A stretch of DNA of 64,000 nucleotides from Thiotrichales bacterium (GTDB lineage: Bacteria; Pseudomonadota; Gammaproteobacteria; HK1): contig JAPOSC010000051.1 in assembly GCA_026709935.1 (NCBI GenBank), forward strand, positions 123,110 to 187,109, given 5' to 3'. The notes below the pieces were generated by a model. It was not told where the DNA came from, ran no database searches, and saw only the letters and a list, made by a program, of their open reading frames with translations. The translations under genes were made by a program, and so were the position numbers. Below, piece after piece: positions 10,082 through 20,574 of the stretch. How positions within the stretch are numbered: the first letter of the stretch is position 1; each line of letters opens with the position of its first letter.

Positions 10082-13000
10082 TCAGTATTCGATTCGGACC
10101 CGTTTCGTCCCTGCGACATCGCGGAGCCGATCGACGAGAGCCTGGGCGGGACGTACCGCCCAGGCATCACCGAGCGAGAACCTTGCTCGGGCATCCTGCC
10201 GGCGATAGTCGATGCACACGGGCGTCCGGCCGGTGCGATACGACTCCATAGCTTCCCTGAGGGCATCGGGCACACCATCGTCCATGACATCGCCGTCCAG
10301 CTCGATGAGGATGCGCCGCGCTCGCCGCTCACGTGCCGATTCGAAATCCTCGATCACGCTCGCGACCATCGAACACCCGCCCGTGAATTCGTCATCCTCG
10401 ACCTCGCCCTCGACGACGAGCAACCGATCCTTCACCAGCATCTCTCGACAACTCGAAAACAGCTCGGAGTAGATCCGGACCTCGACGCGGGCGGTCCGGT
10501 CATCGAGCGTCGCAATTCCCATCCGGCCGTTGCGCGTGTTCAGTGTACGCAGCCCCGCCATCAGGCCGGCGACGGCCTGCCTCTGTCCCGGTATCGGGCG
10601 CAGCTCGGAGAGCCTCGCGCTCGCAATCGCCTCCAGCTCGGGCTCGAACCGGGTAATCGGATGACCGGTCAGGTACAGCCCCAAGGTCTCCTTCTCGCCC
10701 GAGAGGCGTTCGTCCTCCGACCATTCGACCCCGGTCCTGAACCGGGATTCGACGTTCCCGCCGAGGAGCGCGTTGCCGAACATGTCGTCCTGACCCGTCG
10801 AAGTGTCTCGCGCGAGTTGCTCGGCTGCGAGCATGGCATCGGTGAGGCTCAGCGTCATCGCCGCCCGGGAGGGCCCCAGCCCGTCGAGTGCGCCGGCTCG
10901 CACGAGCGCCTCCACCACGCGCCGATTGACCTTCCGGTGATCGATGCGGCGAGTGAAGTCGAAGAGGTCCGTGTAGGGTTCGTTGCGAATGCGTTCGTCG
11001 ATGACATTCTCGAGCGCGGCTTCGCCCGCCCCCTTGATCGCACCAAGTCCGTACCGAACGCTGCGCTCATCGGCCGCACTGAAGCGGTAGACGCATTCGT
11101 TGACGTGCGGCGGCACGACCGCGAGACCCAGCGAGCGGCACTCCTCGACCAGATTGACGACCTTGTCAGTGCTGTCCATGTCGGCGGAGAGCACCGCCGC
11201 CATGAACGCGGCGGGATGGTGCGTCTTCAGCCACGCGGTCTGGTACGTCAGGAGCGCGTACGCGGCGGAGTGCGACTTGTTGAAGCCGTATCCGGCGAAC
11301 TTTTCCATCAGGTCGAAAATGTACGTGGCCTGGTCGCTGTCCACTCCCCGGCTCATCGCGCCACCCACGAACACGTCGCGGTGCTTGGCCATCTCCTCGG
11401 GCTTCTTCTTGCCCATCGCGCGGCGCAGCAGATCGGCCTCGCCCAGCGTGTAGCCGGCGAGCACCTGAGCAATCTGCATCACCTGCTCCTGATACAGGAT
11501 GACCCCATAGGTCGGCTTGAGAATGGATTCAAGCTGCGGGTGCAGGTACTCGATGGCCGCCTGGCCGTGCTTGCGCGCGATGAAGTCCTCGACCATTCCG
11601 GATTGGAGCGGACCGGGGCGAAACAGGGCGACGAGGGCGATGATGTCGTCGAAGCAGTCCGGGAGCAGACGCCGCACAAGATCCCTCATCCCGCGTGACT
11701 CGAGCTGGAACACCGCAGTCGTCGCGCCGCTTCGGATGAGCTCGTAGGTGGCCGGATCGTCGGTGGGCAGGCTTTCAAGGTTCAGCGGAGCCTGCGCGTC
11801 GGACCGGCGCTTCTCGTTGACGGTGGCCAGCGTCCAGTCGATGATGGTGAGCGTACGAAGGCCGAGAAAGTCGAACTTCACCAGGCCGATCGCTTCGATG
11901 TCGTCCTTGTCGAACTGGGTCACCGCGCTTGCCGCCCCGGGCTCGCGGTAGAGGGCGGTAAACTCGGTCAGACGTCCCGGAGCAATCACGACACCCCCGG
12001 CGTGCCGTCCCGCATTGCGAGCGAGTCCCTCCAGCTTGCGCGCAAGATCGATGATCGACCTCACGTCGTCGTCCGTCTCGTAACGTTCCTTCAGTGCGTC
12101 GTCGGTAAGCGCCCGTTCGAGCGTCATCCCGAGTTCGAACGGAATGAGCTTGGCGACCTGGTCGACGAAGCCGTAGGGGTGACCGAGCACCCGGCCGACA
12201 TCGCGCACGACCGCCTTGGCCGCCATCGTGCCGAAGGTGATGATCTGGGCGACATGGTCGGAGGAATACCGCGAAGCGACGTATTCGATGACCCGATCAC
12301 GGCCCTCCATGCAGAAATCGATATCGAAATCCGGCAGCGATACCCGCTCCGGATTCAGAAAGCGCTCGAACAGCAGGTCGTACCGCAACGGGTCGAGATC
12401 GGTGATGCCCAATGCGTAGGCGACAAGGGATCCGGCTCCCGAGCCGCGCCCCGGTCCGACCGGAATCCGCTGCTCTCTCGCCCACCGAATGAAGTCCGCC
12501 ACGATAAGAAAATATCCCGGGTACCCCATGCGACAAATGACCCCAAGCTCCATCTCCAGGCGCTGCCGGTACTGCGCCTCCTCGCCGCCGGGAGCTTCCG
12601 CACCCTGTCCCGGACGTTCGAGGCGCCACCTGAGCCCGGCCCGGGTACGCTCGGCGAACCACTCGTCGAGGTCGTGGCCATCCGGGACGGGAAACTCGGG
12701 GAGATGACTGCCGCCGAGATCGAGCGTCACGGTGCACCGGCGCGCGATCTCCACCGCGTTCTCCAGAGCTTCGGGAAGATCCTCGAACAGCGCCGCCATC
12801 TCCTGTGGCGACTTCAGGTACTGCTCCTCGCTGTACCTCCTCGGTCGCCGCGGATCGGCGAGAATCCGGCCGTCATGGATACAGACCCGCGCTTCGTGCG
12901 CCTCGAAATCGTCTCGTTCGAGAAATCTCACATCGTTGCCGGCGACGACCGGAAGCCCGATCGACATTGCCAGATCGACCGTCGACTCCAGGCATGGGGC

Positions 13001-13531
13001 ATCTTCGGCACGTCCCGTGCGCTGGACGCCGAGGTAGAAGCGATCCTCGAACACGGACGCCCACATCCGGGCCCGACGCTCCGCTTCCCCGGCGCGCCCG
13101 TGCAGCAGTGCCTGGCCGATGTCCCCCACGGGTCCGGGCGATATCGCGATAATGCCGTTGGCATACTCGCCGACCCACATCCGGTCGGCGACGGGGACCG
13201 CGGTGCTGCGATCCACGGTGTAGCATCGGGTCAGGAGCCGGGCGAGCTGCCGGTAGCCCGAACTGTCCATCGCGAGCAGCGTCAGCAAACCATCCGCGGC
13301 GTTGCCCGAAGTGCTGCGGATCGGCAGGTCGACACCGACAATCGGCTTGATTCCCGCCGCGACCGCCGCGCGGTAGAAGCGCACCATGCCGAACAGATTC
13401 GCGCGATCGGTGATGGCGACCGCCGGCATTCCGAGCGCCTTCGTGCGCTTGATGAGTGGACCAATCCGGGAGATCCCGTCGGCAAGCGAAAATTCGGAAT
13501 GCAGGTTCAGGTGCACGAATCCGGGATTCAT
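10082..13531 (-). CDS. dnaE: DNA polymerase III subunit alpha
   Basis: DnaE is the catalytic subunit of the replicative polymerase. The 1149-residue protein, close to the usual 1160, has an N-terminal PHP domain (from NLHSEFSLADG), a polymerase core with GPGRGSGAGSLVAYAL and the catalytic aspartates in PDFDIDF (about 398-404), a helix-hairpin-helix region and a C-terminal OB fold. Proofreading is supplied separately by DnaQ, also in this window. The start ATG overlaps the rnhB stop as ATGA. No frameshift was seen. Confidence 0.97.
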   Translation of the reverse strand: MNPGFVHLNLHSEFSLADGISRIGPLIKRTKALGMPAVAITDRANLFGMVRFYRAAVAAGIKPIVGVDLPIRSTSGNAADGLLTLLAMDSSGYRQLARLLTRCYTVDRSTAVPVADRMWVGEYANGIIAISPGPVGDIGQALLHGRAGEAERRARMWASVFEDRFYLGVQRTGRAEDAPCLESTVDLAMSIGLPVVAGNDVRFLERDDFEAHEARVCIHDGRILADPRRPRRYSEEQYLKSPQEMAALFEDLPEALENAVEIARRCTVTLDLGGSHLPEFPVPDGHDLDEWFAERTRAGLRWRLERPGQGAEAPGGEEAQYRQRLEMELGVICRMGYPGYFLIVADFIRWAREQRIPVGPGRGSGAGSLVAYALGITDLDPLRYDLLFERFLNPERVSLPDFDIDFCMEGRDRVIEYVASRYSSDHVAQIITFGTMAAKAVVRDVGRVLGHPYGFVDQVAKLIPFELGMTLERALTDDALKERYETDDDVRSIIDLARKLEGLARNAGRHAGGVVIAPGRLTEFTALYREPGAASAVTQFDKDDIEAIGLVKFDFLGLRTLTIIDWTLATVNEKRRSDAQAPLNLESLPTDDPATYELIRSGATTAVFQLESRGMRDLVRRLLPDCFDDIIALVALFRPGPLQSGMVEDFIARKHGQAAIEYLHPQLESILKPTYGVILYQEQVMQIAQVLAGYTLGEADLLRRAMGKKKPEEMAKHRDVFVGGAMSRGVDSDQATYIFDLMEKFAGYGFNKSHSAAYALLTYQTAWLKTHHPAAFMAAVLSADMDSTDKVVNLVEECRSLGLAVVPPHVNECVYRFSAADERSVRYGLGAIKGAGEAALENVIDERIRNEPYTDLFDFTRRIDHRKVNRRVVEALVRAGALDGLGPSRAAMTLSLTDAMLAAEQLARDTSTGQDDMFGNALLGGNVESRFRTGVEWSEDERLSGEKETLGLYLTGHPITRFEPELEAIASARLSELRPIPGQRQAVAGLMAGLRTLNTRNGRMGIATLDDRTARVEVRIYSELFSSCREMLVKDRLLVVEGEVEDDEFTGGCSMVASVIEDFESARERRARRILIELDGDVMDDGVPDALREAMESYRTGRTPVCIDYRRQDARARFSLGDAWAVRPAQALVDRLRDVAGTKRVRIEY

Positions 13532-14142
13532 GAACGGTCCCGCTCCGTTAAGTTGCGAAAGAGCACCGACTGCACCGGAGCGAAGCTCGTACGATGGATC
13601 GGCGAGGGACCGAACCGCGCCAGGGCGTCACGGTGGGCACGCGTCCCATAGCCCTTGTGGCGCGCGAATCCGTACTCCGGATAACGGCGGTCCATCTCGA
13701 TCATCTCCTGATCCCGTGCGACCTTGGCGAGGACCGACGCGGCGCTGATTGCGGCGACGCTCACGTCGCCCCTCACCACCGCTCGCGCCGGATACGGCAG
13801 GGCCGGACAACGATCGCCGTCGACGAGGACCTCGTCCGGCGGGGTGTCGAGTCCATCGATCGCCTCGCGCATCGCCTGCATCGTCGCCTGGAGGATGTTG
13901 ATGGTGTCGATGACCGTGGCGCCGACCCGGGCCACGGCAAAGCTTAGCGCACACTCGCGAATTTCGTGGTCCAGATCCGTCCGGCGTCCGGCGGAAAGAC
14001 GCTTCGAATCCGTGAGTCCCTCAATCCGAACGCCTGGGTCGAGAATCACCGCGGCGGCAACCACCGGGCCCGCCAGTGGTCCACGACCCGCTTCATCGAC
14101 ACCGGCAACGAGTCTGGCCCCCGTCCCGGTGCGGCCGTTCAT
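13528..14142 (-). CDS. rnhB: Ribonuclease HII
   Basis: RNase HII cuts the RNA strand of RNA/DNA hybrids and starts removal of single ribonucleotides from DNA. The 204-residue product has the signature GVDEAGRGPLAGPVV with catalytic Asp16 and Glu17, and the ISAASVLAKVARD motif. It overlaps lpxB at its 5' end and dnaE at its 3' end by 4 bases each, the usual lpxB-rnhB-dnaE string. Confidence 0.96.
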   Translation of the reverse strand: MNGRTGTGARLVAGVDEAGRGPLAGPVVAAAVILDPGVRIEGLTDSKRLSAGRRTDLDHEIRECALSFAVARVGATVIDTINILQATMQAMREAIDGLDTPPDEVLVDGDRCPALPYPARAVVRGDVSVAAISAASVLAKVARDQEMIEMDRRYPEYGFARHKGYGTRAHRDALARFGPSPIHRTSFAPVQSVLFRNLTERDRS

Positions 14143-15272
14143 GCAGCCGCCACCTCCAGCACCGCCTCGGACGCCTTCGTGAACGCATCGTTGCGCAACA
14201 TGTGGTGTATCCGATCGAACTCCTCCAGGACCGCTCGCTGCCGTTCGGGATGATCAAGCCGATCGAGCACTAGGGCCCCGAGTCGCTCCGGGGTCGCCTC
14301 GTCCTGCAGCAGTTCCGGCACCAGACGCCGGCCGGCGAGGAGGTTCGGAAGTCCCACGTGATCGACGTGCAGCATCGCCCGCCCCACCATCCACGTCAGA
14401 CGCATGGTGCGATAGGTGATCACCATCGGTCGCTTGATCAGCATCGCTTCGAGCGACGCAGTCCCGGAGGCGAGCAGGATCACGTCGCTCGCCGCCATCG
14501 CATCACGCGACTGCCCCAGGAACAGGTCGCACCGGGCGTCAGGCGCATGCTCGTCCAGAGCCCGCGCGAAGAATCCGTGCGTCGCGCGGTCGACCAGGGG
14601 CACCACGAACCGCACATCGGGCCGCCGTCGCTGCACCCAGCGGGCGGTCCGCGCCAAAGGCTCCGCAAGGCGCCGCAGTTCGCCCATTCGACTGCCGGGG
14701 AGAAGCGCCACGATCCGGGCCTGGCGGTCGAGGCCCAGCCGCTCCCGGGCCGCATCCCGGCTGGTACGCATTGCGATCTCGTCGGCCAGCGGATGTCCCA
14801 CGAACCGCACAGGGATGGACCGTTCCTCGTACAACTGGGGCTCGAACGGAAGCAGCGCGAGCATCATGTCCACCGCCCGTGCGATCTTCGCGAGACGGTA
14901 CCGCCGCCATGCCCAGACCGACGGGCTGACGAAGTGCACCGTCCTCACCCCGGCGCGGCGCAGCGCGAGTTCCAGCGAGAGATTGAAATCAGGAGCATCC
15001 ACGCCGATGAATGCATCGGGCGGATTCTCGGCGAATCGCCTGGCCAGACGGCGTCGGACCGGAACGAGCTCCAGATAACGCCCGGCCGCCTCCGTCAGCC
15101 CCATAACCGACAGGCGCTCCATCGGGTAAAGGGACTGACAACCGAGGGCGAGCATACGCGGACCCGCAATGCCTTCGAACCGCGCCTCCGGCACCCGGGC
15201 CCGAATCGCTTCGACCAACCCGCTCGCGAGCATGTCTCCCGAGGGCTCGCCGGCGACGATGGCGAATCTCAA
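14139..15272 (-). CDS. lpxB: Lipid-A-disaccharide synthase
   Basis: LpxB joins UDP-2,3-diacylglucosamine and lipid X to give the lipid A disaccharide, acting at the inner face of the cytoplasmic membrane. The 377-residue GT-B type enzyme starts MRFAIVAGEPSGDM, the strongly conserved N-terminal motif, and has VSPSVWAWRRYR in the middle and a C-terminal ASGTASLEAM motif. It starts 25 bases after the lpxA stop. Confidence 0.96.
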   Translation of the reverse strand: MRFAIVAGEPSGDMLASGLVEAIRARVPEARFEGIAGPRMLALGCQSLYPMERLSVMGLTEAAGRYLELVPVRRRLARRFAENPPDAFIGVDAPDFNLSLELALRRAGVRTVHFVSPSVWAWRRYRLAKIARAVDMMLALLPFEPQLYEERSIPVRFVGHPLADEIAMRTSRDAARERLGLDRQARIVALLPGSRMGELRRLAEPLARTARWVQRRRPDVRFVVPLVDRATHGFFARALDEHAPDARCDLFLGQSRDAMAASDVILLASGTASLEAMLIKRPMVITYRTMRLTWMVGRAMLHVDHVGLPNLLAGRRLVPELLQDEATPERLGALVLDRLDHPERQRAVLEEFDRIHHMLRNDAFTKASEAVLEVAAA

Positions 15273-15297
15273 GGCGCATCACCGTCACCGCCGCTCC

Positions 15298-16068
15298 TCA
15301 TCGCACGATTCCCCGCCCGGAAGACCTCACGAAATCGCGAAAGCGGTTCACCTCCGCGGACTCCGCGGCCGGACCGGAGAGCTGCCCGACCGCCGATTCC
15401 AGCGTGAGACCACGCTTGTAGACTACCTTGTACGCGGATTTCAGCGCCTGCATCACCGGCGTCGGGAACCCTCGGCGTCTGAGGCCTACGGTGTTGAGCC
15501 CGCGGGGGCTGGCGGAGTTCCCGGCGACGGTCACGAACGGCGGCACATCCTTCAGGATCACCGCGCCCATGGCCGAGAACGCGTGCCGGCCGATCCGGCA
15601 GAACTGATGGACGACGGTGAACGCACCGAAGGTCACGCAGTCCTCGACCTCCACGTGACCGGCGAGCGTCGTCGCGTTGGCCATGACGTTGTCGTCGCCG
15701 ACCCGGCAGTCATGGGCGATGTGCACATAGGCCATGATCCAGTTGCCGTCCCCCACGCGGGTTGTCATCCCGCCGCCCTCGGTTCCCCGGTTGAACGTGC
15801 AGTACTCCCTGATGACATTGTCGTTCCCGATCTCCAGGGTCGACGCCTCGCCCCTGTATTTCTTGTCCTGCGGCGCGCCGCCCAGCGCGCTGAACGAGTG
15901 GATCCGGTTGCGTTCGCCGATTCGGGTCGGACCTTCGATGACCACGTGCGAGCCGACTCGCGTCCCCGTGCCGAGGACGACCCCGGGACCGATCACGCTG
16001 AAGGGACCCACGTGGACATCGGGCTGGAGCTCGGCGCCGGGGTCCACGACGGCGCTCGCATGAATCAT
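15298..16068 (-). CDS. lpxA: Acyl-ACP--UDP-N-acetylglucosamine O-acyltransferase
   Basis: LpxA adds the first acyl chain to UDP-GlcNAc, beginning lipid A synthesis. The 256-residue left-handed beta-helix protein starts [15 protein letters not shown] and shows regular hexapeptide repeats, the catalytic histidine in VHIAHDC (His119, equivalent to E. coli His125), and the C-terminal helical domain with [12 protein letters not shown]. Its ATG overlaps the fabZ stop as ATGA. Confidence 0.97.
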   Translation of the reverse strand: MIHASAVVDPGAELQPDVHVGPFSVIGPGVVLGTGTRVGSHVVIEGPTRIGERNRIHSFSALGGAPQDKKYRGEASTLEIGNDNVIREYCTFNRGTEGGGMTTRVGDGNWIMAYVHIAHDCRVGDDNVMANATTLAGHVEVEDCVTFGAFTVVHQFCRIGRHAFSAMGAVILKDVPPFVTVAGNSASPRGLNTVGLRRRGFPTPVMQALKSAYKVVYKRGLTLESAVGQLSGPAAESAEVNRFRDFVRSSGRGIVR

Positions 16069-16514
16069 TTCGTCCCGTCCCTCAGTGCACCCATCAGGTC
16101 CGCGGAAGCCACGACCTTCTCCTCGACCTTCGCGCGCCCCTGCACCTTCCAGATGCCGCGCGTGGTGCGCAGGAGATCTATCTCGATGACGAGCTGATCG
16201 CCCGGCTCGACCGGATGGCGAAACCGGGCGCGGTCGATCCCGACGAAGTAGTACATCTCGGTCGCCGACGGCAACCGGTCGAGCGAGCGCAGCGCGAGGA
16301 GCCCCGTCGCCTGCGCCATTGCCTCCAGAATGAGCACCGCGGGCATCACCGGCCGGCGCGGGAAGTGACCAGGGAAGAAAGGCTCGTTGATGGTCACGTT
16401 CTTCAACGCGACGAGCGACTTTCCGGGGATGCATTCGAGCACCCGGTCGATCAGCAGGAACGGGTAACGGTGCGGCAGATGCTCCAGCACCTCCTCGATC
16501 GTCATGTCCGCCAT
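16065..16514 (-). CDS. fabZ: 3-hydroxyacyl-[acyl-carrier-protein] dehydratase FabZ
   Basis: FabZ dehydrates 3-hydroxyacyl-ACP in fatty acid elongation and competes with LpxA/LpxD for hydroxyacyl-ACP. The 149-residue hot-dog-fold protein has the catalytic His50 in [13 protein letters not shown] and Glu64 in LILEAMAQ. The ATG at 16512-16514 has GGAGG eight bases upstream, favouring it over an internal ATG three codons later. It sits between lpxD and lpxA as usual. Confidence 0.97.
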   Translation of the reverse strand: MADMTIEEVLEHLPHRYPFLLIDRVLECIPGKSLVALKNVTINEPFFPGHFPRRPVMPAVLILEAMAQATGLLALRSLDRLPSATEMYYFVGIDRARFRHPVEPGDQLVIEIDLLRTTRGIWKVQGRAKVEEKVVASADLMGALRDGTK

Positions 16515-16551
16515 CGCGCGTCCTCCAGTGGCCGCCAGGTGACGGCCACCT

Positions 16552-17574
16552 TCAAGTCTGTCCATCGAGCTTGCGCTCGATCGCCCGCAATCGCCGGGCC
16601 ATTTCGTCGAGCTGACGCAGTCTCGCGACGTTGCGCCGCCACGCCCGATTCTCCTGGATGGGCATCCCCGACGAATAGACCCCCGGTTCCCCGATCGTGT
16701 TGGGCACCGCCGAAGTCGCGGTAAGGTGCACATCGTCGGCGATTTCCAGATGTCCGGCGATGGATACGGCGCCCGCGATCGTGCACCGGCGTCCGATTCG
16801 GGCGCTCCCGCCAATCGCGGTGCAGGCCGCGATGGCGGTGTGGGCGCCGATCCGCACGTTGTGGCCGATCTGGATGAGATTGTCGAGCTTGACGCCGTCT
16901 TCGATGACGGTATCTTCCAGCGCCCCGCGATCGATGGTGGTGTTGGCGCCTATCTCCACGTCGTCGCCGACGCGCACGCCGCCGAACTGGGGAATCTTGA
17001 CCCAGGTTCCGTTGTCGTTGGCGATACCGAATCCATCGGCGCCGACCACCACCCCGGGGTGGAGAATTGCCCGTGCTCCGATATGCACGCCCCGGCAGAT
17101 CACCACTGCGGCCGCGATATGCCCGTGCGGCCCGACCGACGAACCCCGTCCGAGGAACGAGCCGGCACCGATAGATGTGCCAGCCCCGACCCTCGACCCG
17201 ACTTCGATGACACAATGGGCGCCAATCGATGCGTCCGGCGCCACCGTAGCGCCGGAATCGACAACCGCGCTCGGCGCGATCCCGAGCTCCCGCTCGATGA
17301 TCGGTGATAGCAAAGTGGCGGCGCGCGCGTAGCCCAGATACGGATTGTCGAGCACGAGCGCCGACACCGGGCAACCCTCCACGAACTCCGGCCCCAGAAT
17401 GACTGCGCCTGCTTTCGTGCTCTCCAGATAGGGCCGGTAGCGGCGATTCGCCAGGAACGCGACCGCGCTCGGCCCGGCGGCGTCCAGAACCGCCACTCGA
17501 TCGATGGTGATGTCGGGGTCACCGCGCAGTTCGGCCCCGATCCTTTCGGCGAGTTCCCCGAGTCGATAGCTCAA
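16552..17574 (-). CDS. lpxD: UDP-3-O-acylglucosamine N-acyltransferase
   Basis: LpxD adds the N-linked acyl chain in the third step of lipid A synthesis. The 340-residue protein has the N-terminal UDP-binding domain ([16 protein letters not shown]), a central left-handed beta-helix of hexapeptide repeats, the catalytic histidine motif [10 protein letters not shown] near residue 240, and a C-terminal helix ([18 protein letters not shown]). Length is typical. It lies between skp and fabZ in the standard order. Confidence 0.97.
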   Translation of the reverse strand: MSYRLGELAERIGAELRGDPDITIDRVAVLDAAGPSAVAFLANRRYRPYLESTKAGAVILGPEFVEGCPVSALVLDNPYLGYARAATLLSPIIERELGIAPSAVVDSGATVAPDASIGAHCVIEVGSRVGAGTSIGAGSFLGRGSSVGPHGHIAAAVVICRGVHIGARAILHPGVVVGADGFGIANDNGTWVKIPQFGGVRVGDDVEIGANTTIDRGALEDTVIEDGVKLDNLIQIGHNVRIGAHTAIAACTAIGGSARIGRRCTIAGAVSIAGHLEIADDVHLTATSAVPNTIGEPGVYSSGMPIQENRAWRRNVARLRQLDEMARRLRAIERKLDGQT

Positions 17575-17680
17575 GGCGCGGCTTCCGCAATACGGCTCAC
17601 AAATGCGAACGTCTCACCGATCCGCGCCTTCAGCTCCCGCGAAGGCGGGGGGAGAGCATGAAGTCGGGGTAATTCTCGCA

Positions 17681-18220
17681 CTACCCGTCCGACTCGTTGA
17701 AGTCGGCCTTCAGACGGTCAATGACGCGTTTCGTGATGTCGGCCTTGTCTCCGGCAAAGACGACCCCGTCGGTCATGATGAGGTCGTAGCTCTCCGCCCG
17801 CGCCATATCCTGGATGACCTCCGTCACCATGCGCTGCAGCGCACTCAGCTCCTGGCTCCGCCGCAGGTTCAGATCCTCGCGAAATTCCTCCTCGGAACGC
17901 CGCAGCTCGCGCTTGAGCTGCCTGATCTCGGCCTCCTGGCGTTCGCGTTCACTGGCCGACAGGACCGCCACGTCCTTCACAAGGGTATCTTCGAGTGCCC
18001 GCAGCTCCTGCTGCTGCGACAGGATCTCCCGATCCCTGGGCGCGAATTCACGTTCGATACGAGCCCGCGCCGCGGCCGCCTGCGGCGCCTGGTCGAGGAC
18101 CACCGCAACGTTGACGAAGCCGACCTTGAACTCCTGAGCGTACGCTCCAGGGCCGCAGGCGAGCAGGAGTCCCATCAGCCAGCCATGGATCAATCGTCGG
18201 ATATTGTGGTTTTCGGGCAT
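17681..18220 (-). CDS. skp: Periplasmic chaperone Skp/OmpH
   Basis: Skp is a trimeric periplasmic chaperone that holds unfolded outer membrane proteins on their way to the Bam complex. The 179-residue precursor has a signal peptide ending near ACGPGAYAQ (about residue 29), the conserved KVGFVNVAVVLDQAP, and a long charged coiled-coil from about 50 to 130 that forms the tentacles. It starts only a few bases after the bamA stop, the usual pairing. Confidence 0.92.
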   Translation of the reverse strand: MPENHNIRRLIHGWLMGLLLACGPGAYAQEFKVGFVNVAVVLDQAPQAAAARARIEREFAPRDREILSQQQELRALEDTLVKDVAVLSASERERQEAEIRQLKRELRRSEEEFREDLNLRRSQELSALQRMVTEVIQDMARAESYDLIMTDGVVFAGDKADITKRVIDRLKADFNESDG

Positions 18221-18222
18221 GA

Positions 18223-20574
18223 CTAGAAACTCGTACCAAGTGTCAGTTGGAATCTCTGCGTCCGGTCATCTGTCTCGGACCTGAGTGGCCTCGCAATGCT
18301 AACGGTCATGGGGCCCACGGGCGACAACCAAACCGCAGCAAGGCCGGTGGAGAACCGAAGCGTATCGAAGTCGAAATCCTCATCCGGTCCGTACACGTTT
18401 CCGGTGTCCAGGAAGGTAGTGATACGGAACGTACTGGAGTTTTTCGCGAACGGCAGCGGAAGAATGAGTTCGGCGGTCCCGACGGTCTTGAGGCTGCCGC
18501 CGAGGGGTTCGCCCAGACTGTCTCTCGGACCGAGCGTGTTCGCCCTGAAACCACGGACCGACCGGAGACCGCCGGCGAAGAAGTTCTCGGTCAGGGGAAG
18601 GTTGTCGGTGCCGCCGAAACCATCCCCGTAGGCCACCTCCCCCTCCAGCATGAACGCGAAGTCGCCCGGGAGCGGGAACAGCCGCTGGTGCCGTGCAAAC
18701 AGCTTGTAGTAAGTGAGTTCGCTGCCGGGCGCCGCGAACTCTGCACTCAGTCGGCTCAGACTGCCGCTTGTGGGCAGGAATCTGCTGTTGCGGGTGTCTT
18801 TGGCCCATGCTCCGGTGACGAGAAGAGTGAGGAACCGGCCACCGCTCTCGGTGTAAAACCGGTTCAACTCGTCGGAGGGCGACGAACCCAGCCGGAATTC
18901 GGTCTGTTCCAGGTTGAAACCGACATTCACGCGGGTGGATTCGGAAACGGGAACCCCGAACGTCATTCCCGCGCCGATCCGATCCAGATCATAGTCGGCG
19001 AGGTTTGCCTCACTGGCATCGGTGCGTCGCATGTAAGCGTCGAAGCCACGACTGACGCCGTCCACGGTCCAGTAGGGATTGAGCCAGGAAACGGAAATAT
19101 CCCGGCTGACGTCGCTGGTGTCGAGCGACGCGCTGAGGCGATTGCCGGTTCCGAAAATGTTCTCGTCCGTGATGCTGGTGTCGAATACCGGCCCTTCCGA
19201 ACTCGAGTAGCCGACGCCGAGCAGCAGGTTTCCCGACGGTCTCTCGACCACTGTGAAGTCGACGTCGACCTGATCGGAGGTTCCCGGGACGGCAGGCGTC
19301 TCGACCGACACCGATTCGAAGAAACCGAGACGGTTCAGGCGCACCCTGGACCGCTCGATCGCCTCGGTCGATATCCATCCACTCTCCATCTGCCGCATCT
19401 CGCGCCGCAGCACTTCATCACGCGTCTTGGCGTTGCCCCGGAAGTTGATGCGCCGTACGTAGACCCGGTTCCCCGGGTCGACGAAGAACGTGAGGTCGAC
19501 ACGGTTCTCCGCGTCATCGATCTCCGGGACCGCGTTGACGTTCGCAAAGGAGTAGCCCTCGTCCCCGAGTCGATCCCCGATGCGGCGGGCAGTCTCGGTG
19601 ACGTCCTTCCTGGAGAACACCCCGTCCTGAACGACGGTAACGAGATCGAAGAGTTCTGCCTCGGGAACGAGCAGAGCGCCCTGGAGGTAGACATCACGCA
19701 CGAGGTAACGGCCACCCTCGGTGATGTTGATGGTGATGTAGACATCAGCCTTGTCGGGAGAGATCGATACCTGGGTCGAGTCGATGTTGAAATTGATGAA
19801 GCCCTGGTCGAGATAGAACGACCGCAACGTCTCCAGATCGGCGGCGAGCTTCGGTTTGGAGTATCGGTTCGAGCGGGTGATGAAGGAGAAGAACCCGGTC
19901 GCGTCCAGCTCGAAGTCGTCGAGCAGATCATCGTCGTCGAACGCGGTGTTCCCCACGATGTTGATCTGCCGAATCTTCGCCACAACACCTTCACGAATAT
20001 CGAACTTGACCGCGACACGGTTGCGTTCGAGCGGTGTCACCGTGCCCGTGATCCGGGCGCCGTACTTGCCGGCCGCGAAGTAGGTTCGATGCAGTTCCTG
20101 CTTCACCTGATCGAACGTCGATCGGTTGAACACGCGCCCCTGTGCAAACCCCGACTGCTCCAGGGCGGAAAGGAGATCTTCGGTCTTGAGGTCTTCGTTG
20201 CCGCTGAACTCGATGCTGCCGATGGACGGCCGCTCGATCACTGAGACCACAAGGGTCTCGCCGTCGCGTTCGAGCCGCACGTCGCGAAAGAAGCCGGTCC
20301 CGAACAATGCGCGCAGCGCACCGGCGGTGCGGGCGCCATCCACAGTGTCTCCGACCTTGATCGGAAGGTAGTTGAATACCGTACCGGCGGTGATTCGCTG
20401 GAGCCCCTCCAGCCGGATGTCCTGGACGACGAAGGCATCCACCGCCACGGCCGCCCGCACCGCAGCGCACAACACAAATGTGATAACGGCGATGCGCAAG
20501 CGAGCCAAATTCACCACCGCTTGCCGATAGTCACGCAGCGCGTTGTCGTGCGGCGCGCCCTCACGAGACGTCAA
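18223..20574 (-). CDS. bamA: Outer membrane protein assembly factor BamA
   Basis: BamA is the central Omp85 protein that folds and inserts beta-barrels into the outer membrane. The frame has 783 codons: a signal sequence (hydrophobic stretch about 25-44), five POTRA domains (from VVQDIRLEGLQRI), and a C-terminal 16-strand barrel with the lid motif VRGFRANTLGPRD and a terminal phenylalanine. The start is uncertain: the longest frame opens with TTG at 20572-20574, overlapping the rseP stop as TTGA, while GTG codons near 20517 would give a more ordinary signal peptide. Confidence 0.95.
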   Translation of the reverse strand: MTSREGAPHDNALRDYRQAVVNLARLRIAVITFVLCAAVRAAVAVDAFVVQDIRLEGLQRITAGTVFNYLPIKVGDTVDGARTAGALRALFGTGFFRDVRLERDGETLVVSVIERPSIGSIEFSGNEDLKTEDLLSALEQSGFAQGRVFNRSTFDQVKQELHRTYFAAGKYGARITGTVTPLERNRVAVKFDIREGVVAKIRQINIVGNTAFDDDDLLDDFELDATGFFSFITRSNRYSKPKLAADLETLRSFYLDQGFINFNIDSTQVSISPDKADVYITINITEGGRYLVRDVYLQGALLVPEAELFDLVTVVQDGVFSRKDVTETARRIGDRLGDEGYSFANVNAVPEIDDAENRVDLTFFVDPGNRVYVRRINFRGNAKTRDEVLRREMRQMESGWISTEAIERSRVRLNRLGFFESVSVETPAVPGTSDQVDVDFTVVERPSGNLLLGVGYSSSEGPVFDTSITDENIFGTGNRLSASLDTSDVSRDISVSWLNPYWTVDGVSRGFDAYMRRTDASEANLADYDLDRIGAGMTFGVPVSESTRVNVGFNLEQTEFRLGSSPSDELNRFYTESGGRFLTLLVTGAWAKDTRNSRFLPTSGSLSRLSAEFAAPGSELTYYKLFARHQRLFPLPGDFAFMLEGEVAYGDGFGGTDNLPLTENFFAGGLRSVRGFRANTLGPRDSLGEPLGGSLKTVGTAELILPLPFAKNSSTFRITTFLDTGNVYGPDEDFDFDTLRFSTGLAAVWLSPVGPMTVSIARPLRSETDDRTQRFQLTLGTSF